A stretch of DNA of 64,000 nucleotides from Lepidodermella squamata (taxonomy: Eukaryota > Gastrotricha): positions 1,426,001-1,490,000 of the forward strand of contig JBLDXI010000003.1 of assembly GCA_047495785.1 (NCBI GenBank). Reading direction: 5' to 3'. The notes under the pieces are model-generated. The model worked only from the letters and a program-made list of their open reading frames with translations, was not told the origin of the DNA and did no database searches. The stretch's first letter is position 1. Each line of letters begins with the position of its first letter. A program made the translations under genes and the position numbers. This document shows positions 22,275 through 33,479 of this stretch, in pieces.

Positions 22275-23178
22275 GCAGCCTGTAAGACCTACCGTCGTTT
22301 GGGGTGAAATGGGCACTTAGGGCGATTTAGCCGAAAATTGATGTCATCACATTACTTTTAATAGCTCATACAGCTATGTAGTTATGTAGACTGTAATTCA
22401 GATCTCTGAAAATATTTGTGCAGATAACCTTCAACAGACCCCCTACATCTGTAAAAATTTTCAGCCAGTGATGTCCGAAAATGAGGTCACGGCAAGCCAG
22501 TATATTTACAGGTAAGTTTAGGCGGGTAAAAACGACCCATTTTAATTGAATTATCTGTAACCAATTGAAAGGCTTTGAGTTCATGTGACATTTTTTCCTT
22601 CCACCATTTCCTTTGGTGATAACAAGGAAAAAAACCGCAACCCGAGGCGATGCACAGGTATGGCCAGGTAATTGTGCCCAAATTGCCCCATGGAAAAATC
22701 TTATATGGGGGCGAATTGGTCTTTTAGTTTAATTGGTCTATTTAATTATGAGAAGCGTTTAAACGTTCCCGACCACATGGGACAGTCAGGAACAGGCCAG
22801 GAATATAAAAAAAAATATTTGAACATTTTATTGATAAATAATTAATAAATTAATAAATAGTAAAGTAAAAAAAAGCATATAAAAATGTTGCATCCGGGAG
22901 ACGAACCATCACCCGCCACAGACATGCGGCACATTATAACCACTCGACCACTCAACAATCTCAAACTACTGTTATTCATTATCCATTTATAAAGATTAAG
23001 CCGCCCAATTCGCCCCAAAACACCTGCCCAATTTGCCCCATATCTGGGGCGAATTGAGATACATGAATCTTCGGAATCAGGACCCTTGGAAACGTGTAAA
23101 TATGCAATAAAATCAGGGGGTAATTTTTGTTCACTGCTCAACTCGCCCCAAAAGACGGTATGTATTCCTGCAGGCTGC
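22275..23178. mobile_element. foldback element with TTTGGGGCGAATTG repeats
   Basis: GCAGCCTGTAAGACCTACCG at the left and its approximate complement ending CAGGCTGC at the right give arms of about 40 bp. Inside are several GGGGCGAATTG / CAATTTGCCCC pieces in both orientations. No open frame resembles a protein family. Confidence 0.6.
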
Positions 23179-23668
23179 TCTATTGTTAGATTTTATCTTG
23201 CGACGCAATTTCGGGGTCACTATATCAGGAAATTTATGAAATTAGGTTTGATCATTTACTTTAAGTATGGGAAAGCCTATCAATTGTCGAAAATATTATT
23301 TGTAGGGTAGCAAACCAGAAAGTGCACAGTTCATACCTATACGTAATAATCCGGCCATTCGGCCATTCGGCCATGTCAATATGCAATGAATGCATTGCAA
23401 TTACGAGGTACAAGATTCCATGATTAGATACTATGGCTAACCATTAAAATCAACGTCACCCTAACAACTCTAAGAAAAACGTAGCGACGCACTTATGATT
23501 CATGGAAGCCACGGTTGACACCGAAATAGGTATTACGAAGCCTCGATCCCACACTGCATGCCCTGCCCGGCCCGTAAGGTTGAAGCTATTTTTTAATCAC
23601 TTATTGGACAGGTCTAGCCGATCCTTATTGAAACGGCCTGTAGCGTGTAAGCGAGAAAGAAAGAATAA
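23179..23668. other. non-coding; inverted fragment of the CAGTGCTCCCTCG family
   Basis: About 23430-23505 on the minus strand matches the internal CATAAGTG...CTACGTTTTTCTTAG...GGTTAGCCAT part of the element at 12682. The rest is unremarkable. Confidence 0.4.
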
Positions 23669-23762
23669 GTTCCTTGTGTACAACTGTTAATTGTTTCATT
23701 ACAAAGCGGAGAAAAACTGAAGCGTTGATGTGTTGAGCAGTAGACTGCTCACGTATTCTACT
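23669..23762 (+). promoter_or_regulatory. conserved upstream block of copy II
   Basis: GTTCCTTGTGTACAACT, then TTTCATTACAAAGCG, GAAGCGTTGATGTGTTGAGC and CTGCTCACGTAT match the blocks at 7294 and 8351 in order and spacing. It ends 63 bp before the start codon of copy II. Confidence 0.55.
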
Positions 23763-23825
23763 TCTGCAACGATGCAATAAATTTGTCGTTTAACCACAAT
23801 AGATTTGTATAGGTTGACTTGTCTA

Positions 23826-26800
23826 ATGTATTTGAAGGCGAACTGCTTTTCCTTTTCGCTGGGCTTCCTAGCTCAACTCATACCGATTGCAGTCTGCTGT
23901 AGCCCCAGTGGTCAGCCTGCCGCTAAAGATTCCGGTCAAGGTTCATTGCGTATGGTGATTTTATCTAATCTGCCAATTATACCCTGAATGCATCATGGCT
24001 TTTTCACTAGTATATTCAATGCTTCTCAAATGGAATTGGTTCTTGCAAACTCGATTCTTGCTCAAGCGGCGAAACAGCTGTAATTATATTGTTGTGAGGA
24101 TTTTTGATGCCGGGTATCAACCAAATCTTGGTGTTGTCGTTGAACATCGATCTATTTCGGGCCTTCATTCATCGAGACCAATCCACGATATACACCCGAA
24201 GAGTATATCCGGGATCAAAAATCCTTTTTAATGTTAATTATCTTCTCAGCGAATCATCTCTGCTCACTTTCACTCTAGATATCTGATAAATTCTCGGATT
24301 TAGCAGTCTGCAATAAATTTATTCAGGTTAAATTTCGGTATTTTCTAACTATGAAATAGTTGATCCCGACTCTGCTTTCTAGCGTTACGTGATATGCGGT
24401 CACGGAAATGACAGCATCACTTGCACACCTGCTGTTCCTGGGTGCTCAGGATCTTTGCGTCAGGTCAAGCTAGTGAGTTCCTTCACATCATGATATTATT
24501 AGCCTCTGATTATTAATTATCAAATCATATACTTGAAACTCACTCCTACATTGGAGGAACATATGTAGGAAAAATTCTAAGAAATGTCCTCGTATTTTAA
24601 GATGGAGGTACAGAACTGTATAATTAAACAGATGAACGGTATAAGATTGCCATAATTATCATGAGACGTACTAGGACGCCGGGGCTCGATTAAAACGACT
24701 GATTTTCGCGTTATTTTTTAATGAGGTCCGAATGTCACAACGGCAAAAAATCACCTCATTAGCAGCGATAAGCAAAAAGTCTCATTCACAAAAAGCACGC
24801 GTTTACGCAAAGATCAATTTTTTGCAGCGACCACAAGACCTCGATCTTCATCTCTAAACCTAAAAACGCCGGGTTTCGCGCGCCGTTTCTTGTAATTCAT
24901 TTTCACTTTAAAAAATATTAAATAACCAAAAATAATTAAAATGAATAATTTATAATTTGCCACTCAATTATTATGTTTAGTCCGCGGTCACGTGAATCAT
25001 TCTGCATTATTCCGGCACGTGACGCAGAGAATTTTGTATGGGGAGATAGGAGCCCCGGCGTCCTAGTACGTCTCATGATAATTATTCATGGTCCATGATA
25101 TTTACGTGATATTTACCGTATTTTTTGACCCAGTTTGCGAGTAATATTTTTTACTCTGTCGACCAGTGCGTGGCCACGATGGGTAAATCAACATCGGTAA
25201 AAGCATTATAGCTTCCCATTTGCACCTAAATCTTGAATGTTTTTGGACTTTGTCCCCAATTCAGCAATTCGTCATTTGCGAGAACGCCAACTCTATTCTG
25301 GCCTGCATAGCCTCCCAGCCCGGTTGCACCGGTAATTTGTCTGTCAGTTCCAAGGTGAGAGATAGATGTAGCAAAGGGTTGTATCATGGGCGATAGCAAT
25401 ATTAAATTCTTCAACACGTTAACTGCCAAAAATAGACTGTGAGATCGATATTTGGATCCAAATACTAAGCCTGTCAAAATTTCCTGCACCCAAATTTGGT
25501 GTCAAACTAACCGCTGGGCCATGGCCTACATTTTGCCCTGCGGCGCATCGTTGACCTGAAAAAGGACATTTCGACAGACCCGGGATTTGGATCCAAATAC
25601 CCATCTCACAGTCTATTTTTGGCAGTTAAAGTGTTGAAGAATTTAATATTGCTATCGCCCAAGATACAACCCTGTGCTACGCCTCTCTTTCTCACCTTCA
25701 ATTCTTCCGAAAAGTACGGAAATCAAATATTTCAATCAACTGAACAATGTGCAGTAGCCGTATCTGCCGATGAAAAGGTATGCTTGTGGTGAAAATCTGT
25801 TAGCCGTTAAAGCATTTCAAACTCAACAAGCCCAGGCAGAAATGGATCAGATGCTCGGACGGTATAACACCTGTCTGTCGACCGCAGCAATGCGGAGCAG
25901 GTGAACAAAGGGTGAGCTAATGATAGTTAGCTGTCGACGGGTTTAATTTTTGTTTCAATCGACAGCTCAACTTTACAGCAAATACTAACTTCGAATCTGA
26001 GCTGTCTTGCAAAGCTTCGTTATACGTGAGGATAACCTGATTAGAAGATACATGCATGAAATCCAAGAATCCAACGTTCATTGTTCCTCAGGTTGCTGTA
26101 CCCTGCTATAATCCGACAACTAAGCCTGAATATCACGCATTCGAAATCGTCCCGGGCTTTGATCATATCTTCCCCGCTGGCTGCAAATCTCGGCAAATGC
26201 AAATCGCGCTCTGGGTCTGCTTGATTTCCAAAGCCTAAATTTATAAGCATGATTTTCATACAGATAGGCGACGAATATTTGCGCTCAGACGTCCAAAACT
26301 TCGATGCTCAGTTGTCGAAATTTCCTGTCTGGGACGTTTTGCATTATTACGAGAACTTGAACAAGTTGCGTACGTTAAAATAATTCAGAAATGTTGATCG
26401 ATGCAGTGAGTTTTGAGTTTAGTTGACTTTCACAAGATGCTCCCGTGGCAACACCTTGATCTGCAGACCTATCGAGATCGGTTGCTACAATACCGACCAG
26501 GACAATCCAATGGAGTTACAAGTAATACATCTTGTTTTTCACCATTACTTGAAATATTTCTTTCAAATCTGAATCAAATCACATCTGAGTGTTGCAACCT
26601 TTCCAATTTTTGCTCCAGTTAACAGCTGGACTAACGATGAGATTTAACGAGTGCGAAGTCTATGTAAGTGACCCTGATGAAGATATTTTTGCTGATGTTA
26701 GGTATAAGATATCTATAACCAGTATGAAGAACGTATGTGGTACTATCTTTATTCCGGATTGCCAGTTGGTGCTACGTTCGACGAGCCGATTGCTTGCCAA

Positions 26801-27590
26801 CCTGATTACGTCACAAACCTTGCCGGTTTTCAGGTCTGTCCTTCAGTTAAACCGTATTCCCAGAAACGGACATAGGTATGTTCAACCAGCTTATGTCTTC
26901 ATTCGGAAACTTCGGTGACTACGGCTCCTGCAGATTCAGAGCTGTTACTGTTAGACATTATCTGCAAAGAGATATAAATATATTTTGATACTCTTATAAT
27001 ACTCCCAGCTGGTTTTCTCAAAACACATTCGCTGCTTGATAAAGAGCCCCGTTCGGTGGGACATTTGGGGCTCGGGACTTACTGCAATCGTTTGCCGGCC
27101 TGTTGACATTGTGGGCAACAACTGCCCCGCGTCAGATCTCAGCACTGCACCTGTGAGTCACTCAGATAATATTCTATATTGCTCAACACAGAACTCAGCG
27201 ACAATTTTCTAATTTTAATCTGATCTATTCAAATTCCTTGTTAACTATCATAACAATATAGGAAGGAGGACCATACTCATCTTACTCTGATTGCCTCACT
27301 GCTGAAGTTGGCCATGGCCCGGTATGGTTTTGCTTGGATTTGTTTATAGCGACCTGAAAAATTACCATTTAGGCGAAATGCTGCTGCGCGCAAAATATTT
27401 ATAATACGCAAGGAAGAAAATTGCTCGGAACTGTCGTTAAAAACTCCACTTCTTGTACCTGTCCAAGCGGCTACTATCCGGTATGCTGTGGGTTTAAAAA
27501 TGTTCATGCATAAAATGCACATTTCAATTTCTGTAGCACCCCTGGGCCGTCCAATTTTACAGCGACCCGAGCAATTCTACTGGATGCTAA
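23826..27590 (+). CDS. secreted multi-module cysteine-rich protein, copy II
   Basis: Nineteen exons, about 532 aa: 23826-23954, 24011-24079, 24279-24326, 24383-24472, 25134-25196, 25265-25354, 25715-25777, 25831-25911, 25966-26025, 26092-26214, 26264-26365, 26423-26521, 26619-26663, 26723-26833, 26890-26949, 27009-27152, 27262-27321, 27373-27480, 27537-27590. Each exon matches the same-numbered exon of copy I in length, phase and cysteine position. The signal peptide begins MYLKANCFSFSLGFLAQLI. The C-terminal exons keep AKCCC and a short tail ending SDPSNSTGC. Oddities: after exon 11 (ENLNK) no GT donor is in place (AAGTTGCGTACG), so a small insertion may have broken that junction, and the donor after exon 15 is the weak GTTAGA. 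Introns 4 and 6 contain MITEs. It may be functional or freshly damaged. Confidence 0.75.
24653..25084. mobile_element. MITE with perfect 35-bp inverted repeats in intron 4 of copy II
   Basis: TAATTATCATGAGACGTACT...CGGGGCTC (24653-24687) is exactly complementary to 25050-25084. 432 bp, no ORF. It enlarges an intron that is about 200 nt in copy I to 661 nt. Confidence 0.8.
25381..25667. mobile_element. foldback MITE in intron 6 of copy II
   Basis: Arms of about 64 bp: GGGCGATAGCAATATTAAAT...AATAGACTGTGAGA against its complement at 25604-25667, with few mismatches. Inner ATTTGGATCCAAATAC pieces flank the centre. Confidence 0.75.
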
Positions 27591-28157
27591 CGCGAATTTA
27601 TGGTGATATTGAGGTTCTTTGGAAATTTCCCGTCAGCATTGGAACAGTAATAAAATTCAGTTATTTCCGTCAATGTATCAGGCTGGCTTTATTTGACGTT
27701 ATCATTCGGCGCCTGATTTGCCATTTGAACGTATTTGAAAATGGCAATGCCGTTCTCTCAAGGGACGCCTAGAATGGGCTATTTCAAGAATGGTCGCCAA
27801 TAATTCAAGTTAATTATCACGATATATCATTTGTGGACTCAGCCCACCTGAAAAGTGAACTAGAGAGAGAGAAGAGAGAAATCAACTACTCTAGGAATTT
27901 ACAGAATTGAGTGCAACTAGGGTAACAGCTCTACCTTAAGTGAATGCTTTTATTCTATGACGATTCACGTACTCACTACGTAAGCTAATAAATGACGTAG
28001 GTCAAATCGTCAAATCGTGATGTTTACATTTCGTCATGCTAAACAGACTACACAGCTTACGCGATGTAGCAGAAAAAAGCGGTTTATGTAGGAGAAAAAA
28101 TACACATCAACGCATATTTGCCTTTGATTTGACATTGTTGAAACTGTTTTTTATATA
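27591..28157. other. intergenic, copy II to swollenin-like gene
   Basis: No gene or repeat supported. CTACGTAAGC and TGACGTAGGTCAAATCGTCA palindromic pieces near 27975-28020 could be regulatory, but no factor is recognised. Confidence 0.35.
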
Positions 28158-29342
28158 ATGCTTATCATCTGCAGCTTTCTTTGTTTACTGAGCTTCATCA
28201 GCCAGTTGTTAGCCCAAGACACCGAATGCACAAGCTGCTCCCTAGCCTACGCCCAATGTGGTGGTACGGGCTTCAATGGTCCGACTTGCTGCACACCGAC
28301 CTATCAATGCCAGTATCAAAACGACTACTACTCTCAATGCGTGCCTAGTTCAAACTCGGACCCGAATTGCCCGGGGAACAGTGCTTGGGGGCAATGCGGA
28401 GGAGCAAATTACCAGGGCCAAACCTGCTGCCCAGCTGGCTCGAAATGCACTAAGAAGGACGATTACTACTCCCAATGCATTCCTATAAACTACCAACTCT
28501 GTTCTGGCGGTGATGGAACTACGACAACTACGACATCTAGTCCAACAACCACCTCAAGAACTACAACTACCAAGGCACCCATGACTACAACAAAGGCGAC
28601 TACTACTACTACTTCAACAAAAGCTACGACTACAACGTCAATGAAGAGCACGACCCCTGCGAGTAAAACTACTACAAAAGCTGCAACAGCGACTGCAACC
28701 ACCACAAAGGCCCAAACAACCACTACGAAGTCCAGTTCCGGATCTTCCAAGCCTAAATACGAGCAGGTAAAGGCTACGGAGCATATGGCGTATGAGGTTG
28801 GAGCCTGTGAGTTGCCTGGGGCTGATTATACCGTGAATTACCCAGTTGCCTTGGGCGACATCGATGCCCTTCAGACTTACAAGTTCATTCCGGAGTTGTG
28901 TGGGCACATTTTACGCATAAATTGCGGCAATTCTGATGTTGACATCATTATTACGAACTCGAACTTGGGCGGTGGTATGGATTTGTACAAGTCGACCTGG
29001 GAATTCGCAACGGATTATTTGCCGCCTGGTATTACTGGATGTTCGGTACAGTTGACGGATAGAAATCCGATCAATGGCGCGGAGAACCAGTGTTACTACA
29101 ACGACGGCTGGCAGGATTATTACCGGAATGTCGCTTTATTGAACACTGGCAGTAAAATTGTAATCGGGGCTACTTTGAGCGATGGCCGCAAAGGCGCTCA
29201 TCGTGGCAGTAATCCTTATTGGGCGTTTGACGGCTTTACACCTCTGAATACGACGGTTACGTTTCAGTTGGATGATGGCACGACGTATGCGATGAGGATC
29301 GGTGACTGCAAAGACGCGAATCCTAAAAGGAAGTGGAGCTGA
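28158..29342 (+). CDS. swollenin-like secreted protein: two CBM1 domains, Thr linker, expansin-like barrel
   Basis: A single exon of 394 aa. Signal peptide at residues 1-20 ([20 protein letters not shown]). Two CBM1 (fungal cellulose-binding) modules at about 30-66 and 74-110, with [15 protein letters not shown] and [15 protein letters not shown] and both closing with DYYSQC, the typical aromatic/cysteine frame. A Thr/Lys-rich, presumably O-glycosylated linker lies at about 118-200. The C-terminal domain (about 212-390), with [26 protein letters not shown] and AFDGF, fits a double-psi beta barrel of the expansin/loosenin type. Fungal swollenins combine CBM1, linker and expansin, so the predicted role is loosening of cellulose-rich walls. 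GH45 is a related fold but I see no clear catalytic pair. A fungal-type module in an intronless gene beside many-intron genes suggests horizontal transfer or retroposition. Confidence 0.75.
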   Translation: MLIICSFLCLLSFISQLLAQDTECTSCSLAYAQCGGTGFNGPTCCTPTYQCQYQNDYYSQCVPSSNSDPNCPGNSAWGQCGGANYQGQTCCPAGSKCTKKDDYYSQCIPINYQLCSGGDGTTTTTTSSPTTTSRTTTTKAPMTTTKATTTTTSTKATTTTSMKSTTPASKTTTKAATATATTTKAQTTTTKSSSGSSKPKYEQVKATEHMAYEVGACELPGADYTVNYPVALGDIDALQTYKFIPELCGHILRINCGNSDVDIIITNSNLGGGMDLYKSTWEFATDYLPPGITGCSVQLTDRNPINGAENQCYYNDGWQDYYRNVALLNTGSKIVIGATLSDGRKGAHRGSNPYWAFDGFTPLNTTVTFQLDDGTTYAMRIGDCKDANPKRKWS

Positions 29343-29459
29343 AAAGTAGTGATATTTAGAAATTGGTAGATTTCTATTGATCATGAATTTTCTGCTTCAT
29401 AAAATACGAGGTCGGATCCTGAATAGTTAATAACTTCCTGTAAAGATGACAGTTAGTAA

Positions 29460-29465
29460 AATAAA
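29460..29465 (+). terminator. polyadenylation signal AATAAA
   Basis: AATAAA 118 bp after the stop of the swollenin-like gene, followed by a TTGTATGATCGTG stretch. Position and motif only. Confidence 0.4.
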
Positions 29466-29689
29466 CTAAGTAGTTGTATGATCGTGAAAGTATTTTTCTT
29501 GCTACTAAATTGATGATGCTGCTCAAACCACTTTTTGCTGGAAGGTAGGGATGGGTTTACGGTTCGGAGAAAAAACATTGGAGCCGTTAATAACTGGCAG
29601 ATTAGAACTCTTGTGATAAGATAACGCAGCAAGGACAGGGTTATACATATTGCTAGTCATTATACTAGTAGGCCGTGTGAAAATCCAAA

Positions 29690-31126
29690 ATGTTGACCTA
29701 CTTAGCTTTTCTACTCATGCTAGCCAGTTTGATCACGGCAGGAAAAGACGACTGGGTAGCTACGGGAGGGGATTACGCCCGTTCAAGTTACAAGTCCACG
29801 GACTCTGCCGGCAATGCATTTGAAATAGCCTGGACTTACCAGGCCAGCTCAACGGAATCATCCAACCGCCAGCCTTTAGCTTACAAATCGCGCGTTTTAG
29901 TTCTAGCTGAAACGGACGGCCTCTTCATAGTTGACGCGAAGACTGGCGCATTTATAAACAACGTTAAGCTGAACAACAAAGCCAACTTCCAAGATCATAT
30001 TCTTGATCCAGACAACGATCTTTTCTTTGCCGCTGACGCAGATGGTATCATCTATGCAGTAGGGTTGACGAGCGGCTCTGAGAAATTACTCTGGACGAGA
30101 ACCACAAGTTCTACCCCACTAAGCCTCATGCCCAATCCTTCTTTGAAATTGCTATATGCATCGTTATTCCAATTCAAAGTTTATGAGACGTTGGCTCTCG
30201 ATTACTCCGGTGAAGTGATCGATGGTTACGGCTACTCTACATTAGATAATGCTTACATGCTGTCTCTGAGTAACAATCGATTGTTCGGGCTCACCGATTT
30301 AAACGAAAGCTCGATTGCAGAATTTAAAACACGTGAAAATGGAGACTTGATATGGAGTGAGAAATATGGAGGAGGGAGTACCCAGCTCTACGGACCAGTT
30401 TTGAGTGAAAATTTAGCTTTCGCAGCCTCGAATCAGGAAATATATGCAATTGATATTGATTCGAAGTCTGTTAAATGGACTTCAAAACTTGCTTCTCCGT
30501 ATTGCAACGTGTCTCTTCTTGGAACTAACGGGTATTACATTTATCGACTGTGCAAAGGGATCGTCAGTAGGTACCCTATTGATAGCCAAGGGGCGCCGTA
30601 TGAAGCTTTCAAACTTACTGACGACAGCTTGAACATGTTCATAATCCTTTCTTCTTCGGTAGTTGTGACAGTGGCAGATGGGGTTGATTTATACGATGCT
30701 GCGGTCGTTGGCGGGAAATTGGCTATGTATAGAAATAGCGAATTAGCACCTGCGACTGATGTGATATTTTACGATGGCATGTTTTACGGAATGACACGAG
30801 GCATGAATATCTTCGCGTTGAAGCTGGTGTTCAATGGAACTACAACCACGGCAGAACAAACGACTGCTGCTGCTGAAACTACCCCAGTTGTTACGACTAA
30901 CTCAGCTGTAACTTCGCAAGCTGCTACTACGGGGAGTCCAACAACGGAAATTCCTGCGACAACTCAATCTGCGGCTAGTTCGTCCCTTTCCACGACTCCA
31001 GATATTATCTCGACCACTGGGAAGAACGGAGCAAATATGCTTTATGATCGATATTCATTAATCATTGGTATTTTCTGCTTTACGGCTGTAAGATTGAGAT
31101 TCGATGAGAGTGAGATTCGAAGTTAG
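29690..31126 (+). CDS. secreted PQQ-type beta-propeller protein with mucin-like stalk
   Basis: A single exon of 478 aa. Signal peptide MLTYLAFLLMLASLITAG. Residues of about 20-385 show repeated propeller-blade signatures (LFIVDAKTG, IYAVGLTSG, IYAIDIDSKSVKWTS, NIFALKLVFNG), as in PQQ-like/quinoprotein repeats. A Thr/Ser-rich segment (about 385-445) follows, then a hydrophobic stretch near 458-468 (LIIGIFCFTAV), which could be a GPI signal or short membrane anchor, with a charged end. Whether it binds a cofactor cannot be judged; the bacterial catalytic residues are not obvious. It starts 347 bp after the swollenin-like gene, on the same strand and also without introns, so the two may have been acquired together. 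Confidence 0.65.
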   Translation: MLTYLAFLLMLASLITAGKDDWVATGGDYARSSYKSTDSAGNAFEIAWTYQASSTESSNRQPLAYKSRVLVLAETDGLFIVDAKTGAFINNVKLNNKANFQDHILDPDNDLFFAADADGIIYAVGLTSGSEKLLWTRTTSSTPLSLMPNPSLKLLYASLFQFKVYETLALDYSGEVIDGYGYSTLDNAYMLSLSNNRLFGLTDLNESSIAEFKTRENGDLIWSEKYGGGSTQLYGPVLSENLAFAASNQEIYAIDIDSKSVKWTSKLASPYCNVSLLGTNGYYIYRLCKGIVSRYPIDSQGAPYEAFKLTDDSLNMFIILSSSVVVTVADGVDLYDAAVVGGKLAMYRNSELAPATDVIFYDGMFYGMTRGMNIFALKLVFNGTTTTAEQTTAAAETTPVVTTNSAVTSQAATTGSPTTEIPATTQSAASSSLSTTPDIISTTGKNGANMLYDRYSLIIGIFCFTAVRLRFDESEIRS

Positions 31127-31432
31127 AAGGGACATTGCGATCAATCTGTTACCGCCTTATAATCTATAAACCTGAGAAAAAAATGACCAGCGTAAACAAT
31201 TTAAGCTAAAATTTTGATATGCATTATTACATCGAGTGGTTCTCAAAACGGATATCCCCGTTGTTCACCAAATTCAGCATGCATATAGAACGCGAGCTGC
31301 TCTTTCACGTGGTATGAGATTTGATGTGGCTAATTGCTGCTCAGTCTTCATCTCATCAAAATAAATGAAATTTGGTTAGAGTGGCTAGGTTACTCGTTGC
31401 CTCTTTGTTCACCAGCCATTTTAAAACTTTAG
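31127..31432. mobile_element. half of the 17492-type foldback MITE
   Basis: 31174-31380 (GAGAAAAAAATGACCAGCGT onward, through AACGCGAGCTGCTCTTTCAC) is collinear with the left arm of the MITE at 17492-17893; the right arm is missing. The remaining bases show nothing. Confidence 0.6.
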
Positions 31433-32354
31433 TATGGAACGGCAATTTACGAGTCTATCGACATGTGCATTTCAACTGTCAACAAGTACACAGCGGTGAC
31501 TTGATAGTGCAGCCTTTCATTGCTTGGTATTATATCCTTTCTGTTTTCAGCGTTTTGTTGTGTGCATTACGGAGAACTCATTACCCACGTGTGCTCCTGC
31601 AATTCCCGGTTGCACTGGCGACTTGAAACCATCAAATCAAGTATGACGCTGATTCTTGAGACCCTTGATTGAATTAGGAATTACCCAGTCGGAAATCAGT
31701 AGACCGAGAAATAGCGGAATGATCGAATTAGGATCGAATAAAGACCCATCAACTATGATCGTGGAAATTAGGTCACAGCTAGACCGAGGCGACCATTCAA
31801 ACAGCCCGAATCGTGTAAATTGCGTCTATACCCATAGATCGAGGCTCCTCGATCGCCAATAGGTCAGATTTTTTCAGATTCGGACAAGCCATCGCCATTA
31901 TTCAGCACATGTAATAATTACACGCAGGCCTAGCCACTTGGAGCAGGCCAGGGTCGTTTTAACAGGATCTAACCAGATCGATCTAGCCAGGGTCGACCCA
32001 CAAGCAGCGATGCTCTGATTTGACCAATAACTGAGCCACGTTCTAGCTCATCAATTTCACACACATGGATCTAAGGCGATAGATCTAGAGATGACCTACG
32101 GCAATATTCAGGTCATAAATTGTCTTGCTCGATTCAAAATTGGTTTGAGTCCAGCACGTGTCGTTATGACGCACCATTGTTACAGCATCGGATTTCTGAA
32201 CTACTTTGAGAATGAAATAAATCTCTCATTTCGCAATTCTTCAACCTAATTCGAACTTGTTATTTTTCATTATAATTTTGGTTTGATTTTGTTGAGGCTG
32301 ACTTGCTTTTTTCACTGCTATGCTAAGGGCTAAGGCTATGCTGCTACCTCATTA

Positions 32355-32715
32355 CTCTTAGTTGATAGTATTAGTAAACTTATTATGAAACCACATAACC
32401 GCTAAACCACATGTAGTTTCTAGTTTTCGAACCCCAATTTAACCGACTGGGCTAAATAAACTTCAGTCACACATTTCATATTTTTAGAATGTTATCAATT
32501 TCTATGCCGATGTCACGGGCGAGATATGGAGAATCGCAATTGATAGCCTTAGTAAATTTATTAAGATTTTTAAGATCAGAGAAATTCTGAAAGCCTGTTT
32601 ATTCACCCACTAAATCTTACCTCTAAAATACATGTAGATTCGAACCCCATTTCAACTAAATAAAGTTTTCGACATTTTTAGAATTTTATAAATCTCCATC
32701 CCGATGTCAGCCGTC
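32355..32715. repeat. diverged tandem duplication, about 185-bp unit
   Basis: GATAGTATTAGTAAACTTATTA...ACATGTAGTTTC...CGAACCCCAATTTAA is followed by a related TGATAGCCTTAGTAAATTTATTA...ACATGTAGATTCGAACCCC. Both units end with TTTTTAGAATTTTATAAATCTC-type sequence. Confidence 0.6.
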
Positions 32716-33479
32716 GGCCGTAGTACAGGCTTGAAATGTCCGTCTTTTTTTTCCTGAATTTGTTGATATTTCTACTTTGGATCTTCAAACTCACGTCAAC
32801 CATTCTCGCCCGTCAACTAAATTTTTTGCGAAATTGCTTCATGTTCAACTTCGCGTACCAAGGCAGTTCCAAATCGTGATCTACTTGGTTTGTTATTTGT
32901 TTCGAAAATTCCACCTTAATTAATGAAGCTACCTCATATAGTTTCCTGTCGATCCCTTTTCAACAGGCTGACTGATCAACACCGGAAGATATCGTCGCGG
33001 TCCTAATTAGCAAATCTTAGTCTTTTATCCTATGCCGAGTCACAACAAAACAACCACCACTGCGGTAAGAAATTTTCCAGCCTCTGCTAAAATTCAAGCT
33101 AAATTAAAAAAATAGAGTAAAAATAAAATCGTAAAAATCTGAATTCCAATATCCAAATTTGTTAGATTGAACAGAAAGATTGCCTCAAAATTATTAGCAA
33201 CTTGAACTAATTTGGCGAGTTGACTATTAAAAATCACTTTGGCATTTCAGCCTAAAATTGTGCTAATAATTCAGCTAAATTACAAATTTTCCGAACAAAA
33301 ATCGAATTTTGAATTTTGGATTTGTTTAGATGCTATGATTATGATGAAGACCAATTTTCGGACTAAAGAAAAAGATGGAACGATTATGGTTGAAAACTGC
33401 GACAGGCAGCTGGTGAGTGAATAAATTTTTTTCATGTTCCCATTATGTCTAAAAATAATTCCCTCAATTTATGGATCGC

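Noticed and set aside
28490-28750. Val-rich minus-strand open frame
   Set aside because: Shadow of the Thr-rich linker of the swollenin-like protein.
28860-29330. GH45 endoglucanase domain
   Set aside because: Double-psi barrel features are present, but I could not place the two catalytic aspartates. Expansin-like is the safer call.
32400-32660. tRNA or tRNA-derived SINE
   Set aside because: Minus-strand TTTAGCCCAGTCGGTTA and GGGGTTCGAA words look like A and B boxes but are too close together, no cloverleaf forms, and they belong to a 185-bp tandem unit.
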